From positions 1 through 64,000 of the forward strand of contig DAOUJS010000006.1 of the NCBI GenBank assembly GCA_034422355.1: a DNA stretch of 64,000 bases, written 5' to 3'. Origin of the DNA: CATOSP01 sp034422355. Lineage in GTDB: Bacteria; Chloroflexota; Dehalococcoidia; Lucifugimonadales; UBA3495. Below are positions 32,361-40,638 of this stretch, piece after piece. Within the stretch, counting starts at the first letter, position 1. Every line of letters begins with the position of its first letter. Both the position numbers and the translations under genes were made by a program. Below the pieces are notes generated by a model. The model saw only the letters and a program-made list of their open reading frames with translations. It did not search any database and was not told the DNA's origin.

Positions 32361-33134
32361 TTACTTGGGGCGGCTGATGGTCACGGGGGCGTCGAAATCG
32401 CCCAACCGCAGGATGCGCACCGTCTCCAGCAGGTCGGTGTCCACCACCTGCCCGGCAATCCTGGCCTGTTTCAGCATCCCCGTCTGCACGTCCAGCCACA
32501 GCCGCAGGTCTACCGGATGCCCTGTCCCGGCCGCGGGCGCAAGGCCCTTCAGATCGCCGGAGGTTACGCTGCCCTCGACCAGGTGGGACGGTTCCCCGTC
32601 CAGGTCCATCGTGCCCTCCCAGCGTGGGGAGTCCATCGCATCGAGAATCTCCACCAGCGTCTCGCCAAGGTTGGACAGCGTTATCGGGACCATCATAACA
32701 GGCACCGCCCGCCATTGGCCCGAGACCATGTCTGTCATGTAGGCATCGCCGTCGATGGTAATGACCTCCACTTCCACGAATGCCCCCTGCAACGCCGCCA
32801 CCGCATCGACCGTGAACTGTGACTTGGCCGGCAACTCCACCACCCCCGCCGCCCGGTCCATCTCCAGTCCCGGAAACAGCACCGTGGTCCCTACCTCGTG
32901 CTCCAGGGAAAACTCCGCTGTCTCAAGAGCCAGCAGCCCGTCCGCCGCCCGGCGCAGAAGTGATTCCGGGTCCGGCAGTGGCGTGGGAGTGGGCGGCGGC
33001 TCGGTCGGTGTTGCAGTGGGTAGTTGTCCGCACCCAGGCAAGGTCACGGCCAGCAGCAGCACAACCAGCGCCCCAACGAGGGGCCATCGTGATTCTGTTG
33101 GAAGGAGGATGCGGGCCGACAACCTCGGCAGCAT
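32361..33134 (-). CDS. LppX/LprAFG-type lipoprotein
   Basis: The 257-residue protein has a long N-terminal region and a lipoprotein signal ending TLPGC, then a Thr-Pro rich spacer (TPTEPPPTPTPLP). The body (ETAEFSLEHEV, GDAYMTDMVSGQW, LDVQTGMLKQARIAG) matches the LppX/LprAFG fold, a half-barrel with a hydrophobic cavity that binds lipids or glycolipids in mycobacteria. It may carry lipids to the cell surface. Its start overlaps the stop of the upstream propeller gene (TGATG at 33132-33136), so the two form an operon. Confidence 0.75.
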   Translation of the reverse strand: MLPRLSARILLPTESRWPLVGALVVLLLAVTLPGCGQLPTATPTEPPPTPTPLPDPESLLRRAADGLLALETAEFSLEHEVGTTVLFPGLEMDRAAGVVELPAKSQFTVDAVAALQGAFVEVEVITIDGDAYMTDMVSGQWRAVPVMMVPITLSNLGETLVEILDAMDSPRWEGTMDLDGEPSHLVEGSVTSGDLKGLAPAAGTGHPVDLRLWLDVQTGMLKQARIAGQVVDTDLLETVRILRLGDFDAPVTISRPK

Positions 33135-34549
33135 CAGTTCCAGGACCAGAAAGCCAGCTTGCCCGCCGCCACTTCCTGCACTGCCCCGCTTTCAACATCC
33201 AGCACGAAGACGCGGTCGCCCCGGGGCCCGTACCCGTTGACGCTGCCCGCCGCTGTTGATTCCCTCCCGGCGAACACAAGCCGGGTGCCATCGGGAGACC
33301 AGGGGGAGTGAGAGTAACCGTACTGGTCGAAGAACCAAAGCATGATGCCCGTGTCCGGCGACGGACGGAAACTGAACAACTGTACCGGCTCCGACCCGGC
33401 CCCCGTTTCCACCCACCACCTGGCCCGCTCCCCCGAATCGTCCAGGTCCAGCCACGCCAACTTGTCTCCCGAAGGCGACCAGTAAAAGCAGACAATCGCT
33501 CCCTCGGCAACGTCACGCACCGAGTCTCCGTCGCTGGCCACCACACGCAGCCGCTCAAACCCGGAGACTCCAGCCTCTCGCCCATCGACCACGGCCAACT
33601 CTCCTCCAGCGGGCGACCAGGCGAAGGCTGCTGATCGTCCCACATCCGCCACCGCACGGGGCTCCGAGCCATCCCGCGACCGGGCCAGGTGCAGCGAGTC
33701 CTCCCCTTCCCGGCTCTCCACATAGGCCAACAGTTGCCTATCCGGTGACAGGGCCGGCACCCGGAACCCTACCAAGTCCGACGCCAGCACCGGCATGGGC
33801 ACATCGTATGGCCTCCGCGCGACCAACAATTCCCCGCCCACGTGGATGGCTATCATCTCCCCGCCGGAACTCCAGTGAAAGTACAGAGGCGCACCCGTGG
33901 TAACGCGGACCGGAGCAGACCCGCCCTCCACGTCCACCACCCATAAGTCCAGTCCGTCCTGCCCGCCTGCCAGGATTCCCAGGGCAGCGCTGTCGGGAGA
34001 CCAGTACAGGTAGTGGGGAGCGCCCTGCGCTACCAGGGCCGGGATATCATTCGTGAAGACCGTCCTAGACTGCCCCGTTGCAGCCTCGATGACCTCAACC
34101 GTCACCACCGCCTGCCCACCGGCCACCCCGACATGGGACGCCGCGATTTTCGTCCCGTCCGGCGACCACGTGGGCCAAGTGTACAGATTGTCCCGCTCTG
34201 CGGGGCGGGAGAGCAGGCCCGCGGCCCTTCCCAGGTCCGCTGCTCCCGCCCCCGTCAGCCTTAGCTGGCCCGTGCCATCGCCATTGATGGTGAAAATATC
34301 CCCGCCGTCGTCAACGTATACAATGCGGTCTACGGCCAACCCATCGTTCCTCGGCTCCTCTACCACGCCGTCTATCCCTCCGCCTGTAGTTGCCTTCGTC
34401 GCGCAGGCGATGGCCAGCAGGACTATTGCCAGCCCCGCCCATGCCCACTTCCCTGTCCAAAACTCCAGACCTGGGGTCATGTCACCAGCCGATTCGCCTG
34501 CTTTCAAAGACCGGGTCCCAGAATCTACCGCCATCCCTTTTGTTGCCAC
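33134..34549 (-). CDS. WD40/TolB-like beta-propeller lipoprotein
   Basis: The 471-residue protein contains repeats of the TolB/PD40 type: YTWPTWSPDGTKIAASH, YLYWSPDSAALGILAG, YFHWSSGGEMIAIH, VPALSPDRQLLAYVE, FAWSPAGGELAVVDG, CFYWSPSGDKLAWLD and PWSPDGTRLVFAG, about seven blades. A hydrophobic stretch ending LLAIACATK (about residues 35-52) looks like a lipoprotein signal; if so, translation may begin at the ATG at 34480 rather than 34549. Translation is coupled to the LppX-type gene. Such propellers can bind partner proteins at the surface; function unknown. Confidence 0.75.
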   Translation of the reverse strand: MATKGMAVDSGTRSLKAGESAGDMTPGLEFWTGKWAWAGLAIVLLAIACATKATTGGGIDGVVEEPRNDGLAVDRIVYVDDGGDIFTINGDGTGQLRLTGAGAADLGRAAGLLSRPAERDNLYTWPTWSPDGTKIAASHVGVAGGQAVVTVEVIEAATGQSRTVFTNDIPALVAQGAPHYLYWSPDSAALGILAGGQDGLDLWVVDVEGGSAPVRVTTGAPLYFHWSSGGEMIAIHVGGELLVARRPYDVPMPVLASDLVGFRVPALSPDRQLLAYVESREGEDSLHLARSRDGSEPRAVADVGRSAAFAWSPAGGELAVVDGREAGVSGFERLRVVASDGDSVRDVAEGAIVCFYWSPSGDKLAWLDLDDSGERARWWVETGAGSEPVQLFSFRPSPDTGIMLWFFDQYGYSHSPWSPDGTRLVFAGRESTAAGSVNGYGPRGDRVFVLDVESGAVQEVAAGKLAFWSWN

Positions 34550-34973
34550 AGAATAGCACCGGCCACAGACCCTAGCAAACGCGGTTCATCGCCGCCCAGG
34601 GCTTTCCCCTCACCTCTCTCCCTGGCAGGGGAGGCGTGACCTCCGGGCAATTCACTCTTAAAGGGGAAAGACCTTGACTACCGACCCATAAGCATGGACA
34701 CCTTCTCCCCAATCCTTGATAACTTGAGGGCCAATGGGAAAACAAAGCCACCGATGGTTAATCCCCTTGACCCCGCCATTGACAGCCCTCGCACAAGTGT
34801 GGGAACCGCCGCCCACCCCATAGATTTCTCCCACACGCACGGCAGCAACACCAACACCACTGTCCCGGTTGACCATGTTAAAATACTGGGCGTCAACCAC
34901 ATTTCCCTGTAGGCCCAGCTACGATTGTCCACGCCATCAACCCCATTACTACTGTTACCTTGCAGAAAATAAA
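34550..34973. other. Region upstream of obg, no convincing gene
   Basis: It contains a CCCTCACC-type repeat at 34607-34638 and an AT-richer segment (34658-34932) open on several frames, including an 84-codon leftward frame with hydrophobic stretches. None has a ribosome site or a recognisable motif. Promoters for obg and for the propeller-lipoprotein operon must lie here. The usual rplU-rpmA neighbours of obg are absent. Confidence 0.45.
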
Positions 34974-36257
34974 ATGATAGACAGTGTTAGGTTAGATATA
35001 AAAGCCGGTAACGGGGGCAACGGATGCACCAGCTTCCTCCGGCAAAAGTACCACGCCCGAGGGGGGCCTGACGGGGGAGACGGTGGTCATGGAGGTAACG
35101 CATTTCTCCAGGGTGATCCGTCCTACAACACTCTGCTGCATCTGAGATTCACCAGCACTATCTACGTCGACCGCGGTGTCCACGGGAAGGGAAAGAACCA
35201 GACGGGCCGCAATGGACAGGACCAGACATTGAAAGTCCCCCTTGGCACCCAGGTATGGAGGCGGGAGCTGGACGGTACCCGTACATTGCTGGCGGACATC
35301 TGTGATGAGACCCCCGTGATGGTCGCGCAGGGCGGTCTAGGCGGTTGGGGGAATGCCCGGTACGTCTCCGCCACCAATCAGGAGCCGGTCCTCTCCCAGC
35401 GGGGGGGCGAGGGAGAGCGCGTGACCCTGTTCCTGGAGCTGAAGCTGCTGGCGGATGTGGCTTTGGTCGCCCGCCCCAACGCGGGCAAGTCCACCCTGAT
35501 ATCCCGGAGCACCGGCGCCAAGCCCAGGGTGGCGGACTACCCTTTTACCACCGTCGAGCCAGTGTTGGGCGTTGTGTACGTCCACGACAGGGACTTCGTG
35601 CTGATGGAAATCCCCGGACTGCTGGAGGGCGCCCATCAGGGCATCGGATTGGGACACCAGTTCCTGCGGCACGCGGAGAGGGCGCGGTTGTACATTCACC
35701 TCGTGGACGGTCTGTCCGACGATGCCCTGGCCGACCTGGATATGATCAACGAGGAACTTCGCCAGTTCAGCCCCGATCTGGTGGAGAAGCCCCAGATTGT
35801 CGCCGTCAACAAGCTCGACGTGACCGAGGTGAGGGAGAAACGGGAGACCTTGTGCGCGGCCATACTGGAACGCCCAAGGCCGGGTGGTACGCCCCCGCAG
35901 GTGTTCTTCATCTCTGCCGTGACCGGGGAGGGTGTGGACGCCCTGATGTCGGCAGTGTTGCAGATGCTGGACACCCTGCCCAGGGATATTGCCGAGACCA
36001 CCGTTACCGCTGAGGCCCCAACGGGAAGGCGGCGAATGGACCGGAGCAGCATGGTGACGGTGGAGAACGGCGTTTACGTGGTCCACTCCGAGCGGCTGGA
36101 GAGGCTGGTCGCCCTGGCCGACACCCGGGACGGCCGGGTCCTGCTGCAACTCTGGCGCGAGATGGGGCGCGACGGTATCGCCGCCCGTCTCGAGCAGGCG
36201 GGTATTGAGGCGGGGGATACCATCCGCATCGGGAAAGCGGAAGTTGAGTGGTTCTAG
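34974..36257 (+). CDS. obg: Obg/CgtA GTPase
   Basis: The 427-residue GTPase acts in ribosome assembly and stress control. The start is the ATG at 34974, where the Obg fold begins (MIDSVRLDIKAGNGGNG, then PDGGDGGHGG). The G domain has ARPNAGKST (166-174), MEIPG (211-215), NKLD (279-282) and the SA of ISAVTGEG. The C-terminal OCT domain (about 350-427) is present. The G3 motif has Glu where most Obg proteins have Asp (D-x-P-G), a noteworthy change next to the Mg2+ site. nadD follows, a common obg partner. Confidence 0.92.
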   Translation: MIDSVRLDIKAGNGGNGCTSFLRQKYHARGGPDGGDGGHGGNAFLQGDPSYNTLLHLRFTSTIYVDRGVHGKGKNQTGRNGQDQTLKVPLGTQVWRRELDGTRTLLADICDETPVMVAQGGLGGWGNARYVSATNQEPVLSQRGGEGERVTLFLELKLLADVALVARPNAGKSTLISRSTGAKPRVADYPFTTVEPVLGVVYVHDRDFVLMEIPGLLEGAHQGIGLGHQFLRHAERARLYIHLVDGLSDDALADLDMINEELRQFSPDLVEKPQIVAVNKLDVTEVREKRETLCAAILERPRPGGTPPQVFFISAVTGEGVDALMSAVLQMLDTLPRDIAETTVTAEAPTGRRRMDRSSMVTVENGVYVVHSERLERLVALADTRDGRVLLQLWREMGRDGIAARLEQAGIEAGDTIRIGKAEVEWF

Positions 36258-36348
36258 GCCGGGTGACCCTAATACGGAGAACACTACAGAGAACACTGCT
36301 CCAGACCGCTTTGCTGGCCGGGGAGCCGCGACGAGGATACGCCCCCCG

Positions 36349-36960
36349 ATGAAGCTGGGCATAATGGGCGGCACCTTCGACCCGGTCCACGTGGGACACC
36401 TGCTGATTGCCGAGAACGCCCGGCACGCTCTGGGTCTCGATCATGTGCTCTTCGTGCCGGCGGGCCGGCCGTGGCTGCGGGGTGATGCCAAAATCTCGGA
36501 AGCGCAGCACCGGATGAGGATGGTGGAGCTGGCCATCGACGGGAACCCGGCCTTCAGCGCCAGCGCCGTCGAGATAGACAGGCCCGGACCCACCTACACG
36601 GTAGATACCCTTGAATCCCTCAAGGATGAGTACGGCGAGGATACGGAGTTCTTCTTCATAATAGGGACCGATGCTCTGGTCAACCTTGACCGCTGGAGGT
36701 CCCCGGCCCGCCTGTTCGAGCTTTGCACCCTGGCTATATTCGGCAGGAATGACGGGGAGGACTCGTTGACCCTGTCCTACCGCCTGACGCACCAGTTTCC
36801 CCAGATCGTAGACGCAGTGGTGTGGATGGGGCGCAGCCTGACCAGCATCAGCAGTACGGACATCCGCCGCCGCATCGCCTCCGCCGAGCCGGTCCGCTAC
36901 ATGGTGCCCGGCGTCGTCGAGCAGTACATCCGCGAACACGGGCTCTACCTGCCGGATTAG
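36349..36960 (+). CDS. nadD: Nicotinate-nucleotide adenylyltransferase
   Basis: The 203-residue enzyme transfers AMP from ATP to nicotinate mononucleotide in NAD synthesis. The nucleotidyltransferase motif GGTFDPVHVGHL (residues 7-18) and the C-terminal SISSTDIRRRI are intact, and GTDALVNLDRW is the NadD-type loop. The start MKLGIMGG at 36349 is chosen because the family begins there, although the frame is open upstream and the nearest GAGG is rather distant. It probably shares the obg transcript. Confidence 0.92.
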   Translation: MKLGIMGGTFDPVHVGHLLIAENARHALGLDHVLFVPAGRPWLRGDAKISEAQHRMRMVELAIDGNPAFSASAVEIDRPGPTYTVDTLESLKDEYGEDTEFFFIIGTDALVNLDRWRSPARLFELCTLAIFGRNDGEDSLTLSYRLTHQFPQIVDAVVWMGRSLTSISSTDIRRRIASAEPVRYMVPGVVEQYIREHGLYLPD

Positions 36961-37061
36961 CGTTTCCCCAAAACCCTTGTAAGCCGGCTGCCCGCTATTG
37001 CCGCGACGGCTGAGATATGGTGTATCATCCCTGCTAACATTCTCCAAGAGGGTTATCGATT

Positions 37062-37628
37062 GTGGCGGGACATGCTGACCGGCTCCTGGATCTGGCAATG
37101 CGGATAGGGGCCTTGACCTACGGAGATTACACCCTGTCCTGGGGAGGCAAGTCCAGATTCTACTTCGACGGACGGTTGCTGACCCTGGAACCGGAGGGAG
37201 CATACATCATCGGCAAGTCCCTCCTGCCCTATGTCACTGGGGCAGGCGCAACTGCCGTGGGCGGCCCGACCCTGGGAGCAGATCCGATGGTCGCCGCCAT
37301 CGCCATGACCAGCCACATGGCGGGAGAGCATATCTGTGGCTTCATCGTGCGCAAAGAGACCAAGGGCCACGGGACCGGAAAGCTCATCGAGGGGCCGCTG
37401 ACCCCGGGCAGCAGGGTGGCCATCGTGGACGACACCTGCTCCACCGGCGGATCCCTGTTTCATGCCATCGCCGCCGCCGAGGATGCGGGCTGCGAGGTAG
37501 TGAAGGTGCTGTCGATCCTAGACCGGCGCGAGGGAGGCTCGGAGAAGCTCCAGGAGCGGGGCTACAACTTCTCCTCTCTGCTGGTGGCCACGCCCGGGGG
37601 CGAGATCATGGTGGCCCAGGACGCATAG
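37062..37628 (+). CDS. Orotate phosphoribosyltransferase-like protein
   Basis: The 188-residue protein has the PRPP-binding motif VAIVDDTCSTGGSL and KSRFYFDGRLLTLEPEGA, which resembles PyrE. It catalyses orotate + PRPP to OMP + PPi in pyrimidine synthesis if a true PyrE. The start is GTG with AAGAGG about ten bases upstream. The other pyr genes are not nearby, so a regulator or PyrE-like salvage enzyme is also possible. ETKGHGTGKLIEGPL carries the flexible-loop residues of the family. Confidence 0.8.
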   Translation: MAGHADRLLDLAMRIGALTYGDYTLSWGGKSRFYFDGRLLTLEPEGAYIIGKSLLPYVTGAGATAVGGPTLGADPMVAAIAMTSHMAGEHICGFIVRKETKGHGTGKLIEGPLTPGSRVAIVDDTCSTGGSLFHAIAAAEDAGCEVVKVLSILDRREGGSEKLQERGYNFSSLLVATPGGEIMVAQDA

Positions 37629-37649
37629 CCGGGCGAATCGGGAAGACTT

Positions 37650-38282
37650 CTACCCCCGACTTCTCCTGCGTGCGAACATTGCGCCGACGGCGGCTAATAC
37701 AGCCGCTGCCGCAACTATTGCCAGGATGATCGTCCGTGTGATGCGCGTCCCCGAGTCCTGGGGCTGCCCGGGCGATGTTCCGACCGTTCCGCCTTGAGGC
37801 GGATTCCCCTTGCCGAAGGCGTCAACGTCTTCTTGCGCTTCCTGCAGTAGGGCCGTGCGGCTGCAGATGTTCGCGCTGAGGTTGGGTACATGCTCGGCAG
37901 CCTTGTAGGCGTAGACCACGTACTCCGCGCCCTCGACAAAGGCGAAGCCGCAGCTTCCGCCTGTCGGTGGGGTGGTGAGAGTGATGTTCTCCTCTACGGC
38001 GCCTTTCCAGACGGTGCTGACACTGAAGCCTACTGTGGTAATGTCACTGGGTGAGTAAGACAAAGCATTCGGGTCGAATGAGTGGTGGACTGACAGGACT
38101 CTCCCGGCAAATACGACGTCGAATTTCTCAATTTCCTCGGACGGGGAGCCGGGCACTACGCACTTGCAGGCGTAGGCCTGGTTCTTGTTGCCAAGGAGCC
38201 ACAGGACAGCGAGCAGGAGGGCAAGGCCCGCCCCGGCTATGTACACGCCCCCTGTAATCGTGCCCTTGGGATTAGTGCGCAA
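37650..38282 (-). CDS. NTR/TIMP-like secreted protein with C-terminal membrane anchor
   Basis: The 210-residue protein has a signal peptide ending near AYACKC, so the mature chain starts at a Cys-Lys-Cys, as in netrin/TIMP-type domains. The body holds FDVVFAGRVLSVHHS and the Cys residues of SCGFAFVEG and NICSRTALLQ, consistent with disulfides. A Gly/Pro-rich spacer leads to a C-terminal helix (TIILAIVAAAAVLAAVGAMF) and a basic tail RRRSRG, a typical C-terminal anchor. The start is TTG with a weak ribosome site. The family is common in bacteria, but the role is unknown. It is downstream of the YgfZ-like gene by three bases. Confidence 0.7.
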   Translation of the reverse strand: MRTNPKGTITGGVYIAGAGLALLLAVLWLLGNKNQAYACKCVVPGSPSEEIEKFDVVFAGRVLSVHHSFDPNALSYSPSDITTVGFSVSTVWKGAVEENITLTTPPTGGSCGFAFVEGAEYVVYAYKAAEHVPNLSANICSRTALLQEAQEDVDAFGKGNPPQGGTVGTSPGQPQDSGTRITRTIILAIVAAAAVLAAVGAMFARRRSRG

Positions 38283-38285
38283 TAC

Positions 38286-39371
38286 CTACCCCTCGCCCGG
38301 GCCGAAGAGTTGGGGCAGGTCCTGTATCTCCGCTGAACCCTGTGCCGGAGCCTCCAGTTCTAGGCTCATCCCCGGCTCGGCGTTGGCCTTCCTGACGTAG
38401 CCCATGCCGATGGGGCTATCGGAGCCGGGCAGGTGGGTGATTGATGTCACCGTTCCCGCTTGCTTGCCGTCGCTGAGGAGCGCGGCGCCCGGCGCGGCCT
38501 GCGCGTCGGGTGAGAAATTCAGGCGCACCAGGTACTTCTGCACCCGCTGGTAGGTGTCCAGCCTTGCGATGACCTCCTGGCCGATGTAGCAGCCCTTGGC
38601 GAAGTCTATGGAGCCGATAAGCCCGGCCTCCAGGGGGTTGTAGGGTTCGCCCATCTCGCTGCCGTGGGCGGGTACGGCGTACCTGACCCTGGCGGACTCA
38701 ACGGCGTCGGAGCCGGCTGGGACAATACCCTGGTGAGCCAGGGCTTCCCAGACCGTCTGTGCGGCCTCCGTTGATGCCAGCACGTCAAAACTGGCAAGGT
38801 CCCCCATCGGGCGGCAGATGATGCGCACCTCCTCCCCGCCTATGGACGCCGGGACGTTGTGGTATGGGGCCAGTCCTTCCAACGAGACGCTGGCGGCTTC
38901 CTCCAGGGCCAGGCCGCTGCCGGGGCCGATGACCGACAGCATGGCCGTGGTGGAGGTCACGTCCTCCACCTCCAGGTCCTCCATGATGGTGTACTTGTCC
39001 AGGAACTCGATGACCTGCTCCTGCGCGCTGGGGCTGGTGATCAGCAGCACATCCTCGCCCCGGTTGACCACGCCGATGAGGTCCAGGATGCGGCCCCGGT
39101 CGGTGGTCAGGATCGTTGGCGCGCCCTGCCCCGGCGCAAGGTCAATGACCTTGTTGGTGGAGAGGCGGTTGAGCAGGTCCAGTGCGTCCTCGCCGGTGGC
39201 CTTGAGGCGGCCCACGCAGGAGGCGTCATGGACCGCGGCGGCGCTGGTGATGGCGGCGTACTCGGCGGCGATGTCCGAATACACTGCGGGGGTCTCCCAC
39301 CCGTGGCTGTTGCGGAAGATCGCGCCGGTGGCTGCCTCGGCATCGTAGAGGGCAGAGCGTTGCGTGGTCAT
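38286..39371 (-). CDS. YgfZ/GcvT-like folate-binding protein (Iba57 family)
   Basis: The 361-residue protein resembles glycine-cleavage T-protein but carries KGCYIGQEVIARL, the YgfZ/Iba57 signature with its conserved Cys. YgfZ binds tetrahydrofolate and supports the assembly or repair of certain [4Fe-4S] enzymes. The start MTTQRSALYDAE at 39371 has GGAGG just upstream and is preferred to an ATG 51 bases further up. It lies 91 bases downstream of an A-type Fe-S carrier gene, and Iba57 and IscA-type proteins act together in other organisms, so the pairing is meaningful. An aminomethyltransferase role is less likely given the Cys motif. Confidence 0.8.
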   Translation of the reverse strand: MTTQRSALYDAEAATGAIFRNSHGWETPAVYSDIAAEYAAITSAAAVHDASCVGRLKATGEDALDLLNRLSTNKVIDLAPGQGAPTILTTDRGRILDLIGVVNRGEDVLLITSPSAQEQVIEFLDKYTIMEDLEVEDVTSTTAMLSVIGPGSGLALEEAASVSLEGLAPYHNVPASIGGEEVRIICRPMGDLASFDVLASTEAAQTVWEALAHQGIVPAGSDAVESARVRYAVPAHGSEMGEPYNPLEAGLIGSIDFAKGCYIGQEVIARLDTYQRVQKYLVRLNFSPDAQAAPGAALLSDGKQAGTVTSITHLPGSDSPIGMGYVRKANAEPGMSLELEAPAQGSAEIQDLPQLFGPGEG

Positions 39372-39462
39372 CGTGGCCTCCGTGAAGGGGTGTGTCGGGG
39401 ATACAAAAAGCGCCGCCTTCAACGTTGCAAAGGCGGCGCGTGCTGGCGGGTGCGCAGGGCGG

Positions 39463-39819
39463 CTATACGCCGAAGGAAGTGCCGCAGCCGCAGGTCTTCT
39501 TGGCGTTGGGGTTGGAGAAGACGAACCCCTTGCCGTTCAGCCCGTCGGAGAACTCCAACTCGGTGCCGACGAGGTAGATGTAGCTCTTCTTGTCCACCAT
39601 GACCTTGATGCCGTACTGCTCGACTATCTTGTCGGTCTCAAGCACCTCGTCGGTGATCTTCAGGTCGTAGGTCAGGCCTGAGCAGCCGCCGCCCTTGACG
39701 GCGACGCGAAGCCCCACGTTCTTCTCAATACCCTCTTTAGCGGCGAAGTACCTGACCTTCTCGGCGGCCTTCTCGCTGATCGTCACCCCAAGCTCAACGC
39801 CGTCCATCGTGATAGCCAT
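39463..39819 (-). CDS. A-type iron-sulfur carrier (HesB/IscA/ErpA)
   Basis: The 118-residue carrier has the three ligands of the family: Cys46 in GGGCSGLTY and Cys110/Cys112 in TCGCGTSF. It accepts Fe-S clusters from a scaffold and hands them to target proteins, such as the Rieske or ActB2 Fe-S proteins in this window. GAGGAC precedes the ATG at good spacing. YgfZ/Iba57-like protein is next in the same direction. ErpA versus IscA cannot be separated by sequence alone. Confidence 0.9.
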   Translation of the reverse strand: MAITMDGVELGVTISEKAAEKVRYFAAKEGIEKNVGLRVAVKGGGCSGLTYDLKITDEVLETDKIVEQYGIKVMVDKKSYIYLVGTELEFSDGLNGKGFVFSNPNAKKTCGCGTSFGV

Positions 39820-40110
39820 CCGGTCCTCCTGCGGCAGAGACTCCCACGGGCAAAAAGCCCAAAACGCTGCCAGTAATTGGGATCATTCTATGAGAATGGA
39901 GCCCCCGGCGTCAAGCGCGATATGACCCTGCATGACCCTGCGGGAACGGGGCGGATTCTTGTAAGGCTTTGGGGGCGCGTGTAGAATTGACCCAATTCCC
40001 CCAGACTCGCCTTCCGGGAACGGATCCTAATCCGCCGCCTCCCGGCCGGCACGCCGGTGTATGGTAGTCCGTAGCCGGCTGAGGGACGACGTTTTCAGAG
40101 GAGGACCGCA

Positions 40111-40530
40111 ATGTACGACAAGCCCATGCTCAGTCTGGACCAAGTCCGGCGGGCCATGAACGCCATGCTGGACAAGGCCACCCAAGAGCCGGACCGCCCG
40201 GTGGCCATCGCCATCGTGGACGACGCCGGGAACCTGCTCAACTACGCCCGTATGGACGGCTGCCGCACCAACCCCCAGACCTTCGCAATCCGCAAGGCGT
40301 ACACATCCGCCATGTCGGGGGCTGACTCGGCGGTCTACGCGGAGCGGCTGAAATCCCAGGGACGCACCGTGGCCGACATGGGCAATCCAAACCTGGTATC
40401 GGCCCAGGGCGCGGTGGTAGTGCTGCATCCCTCCACCGGCGCGGTGCTGGGGGCCATCGGCGTCAGCGGGCTGGCGGCCCAGGAAGACGAGGACCTGTCC
40501 CGGCTGGGACTGGAAGCGCTGGGGCTTTAG
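40111..40530 (+). CDS. GlcG/HbpS-family protein (DUF336)
   Basis: The 139-residue protein covers the family: AMLDKATQEPDRPVAIAIVD, the DAGNLLNYARMDG strand, the IRKAYTSAMSGADS helix and GAIGVSGLAAQEDEDLSR. Members bind heme (HbpS) or accompany glycolate and propanediol catabolism. GAGGAGG precedes the ATG. It is followed by the polysaccharide-deacetylase gene. No heme-ligand pattern can be fixed with certainty. Confidence 0.8.
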   Translation: MYDKPMLSLDQVRRAMNAMLDKATQEPDRPVAIAIVDDAGNLLNYARMDGCRTNPQTFAIRKAYTSAMSGADSAVYAERLKSQGRTVADMGNPNLVSAQGAVVVLHPSTGAVLGAIGVSGLAAQEDEDLSRLGLEALGL

Positions 40531-40600
40531 GAATCGTCTCGCCGTCACACTGTCCCACCGTTGCCGGTCCTGGCGACCTCGGGGGACAAGTCTCTGATCT

Positions 40601-40637
40601 TTCCCCCTTGTACAACGGGGGACTAAGGGGGATTCCC
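40601..40637 (+). repeat. CCCCC-GGGGG intergenic element abutting a start codon
   Basis: CCCCC (40603-40607), the palindromic TTGTACAA, GGGGG (40617-40621), then ACTAAGGGGGATT. It is a widespread intergenic repeat type. The trailing AAGGGGG lies eight bases before the GTG start of the polysaccharide deacetylase and is its only ribosome-site-like sequence. Confidence 0.45.
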
Positions 40638-40638
40638 C

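Noticed and set aside
34658..34932. Possible small membrane protein upstream of obg on the minus strand
   Set aside because: No ribosome site or recognisable pattern, and competing frames are equally open; left as unresolved.
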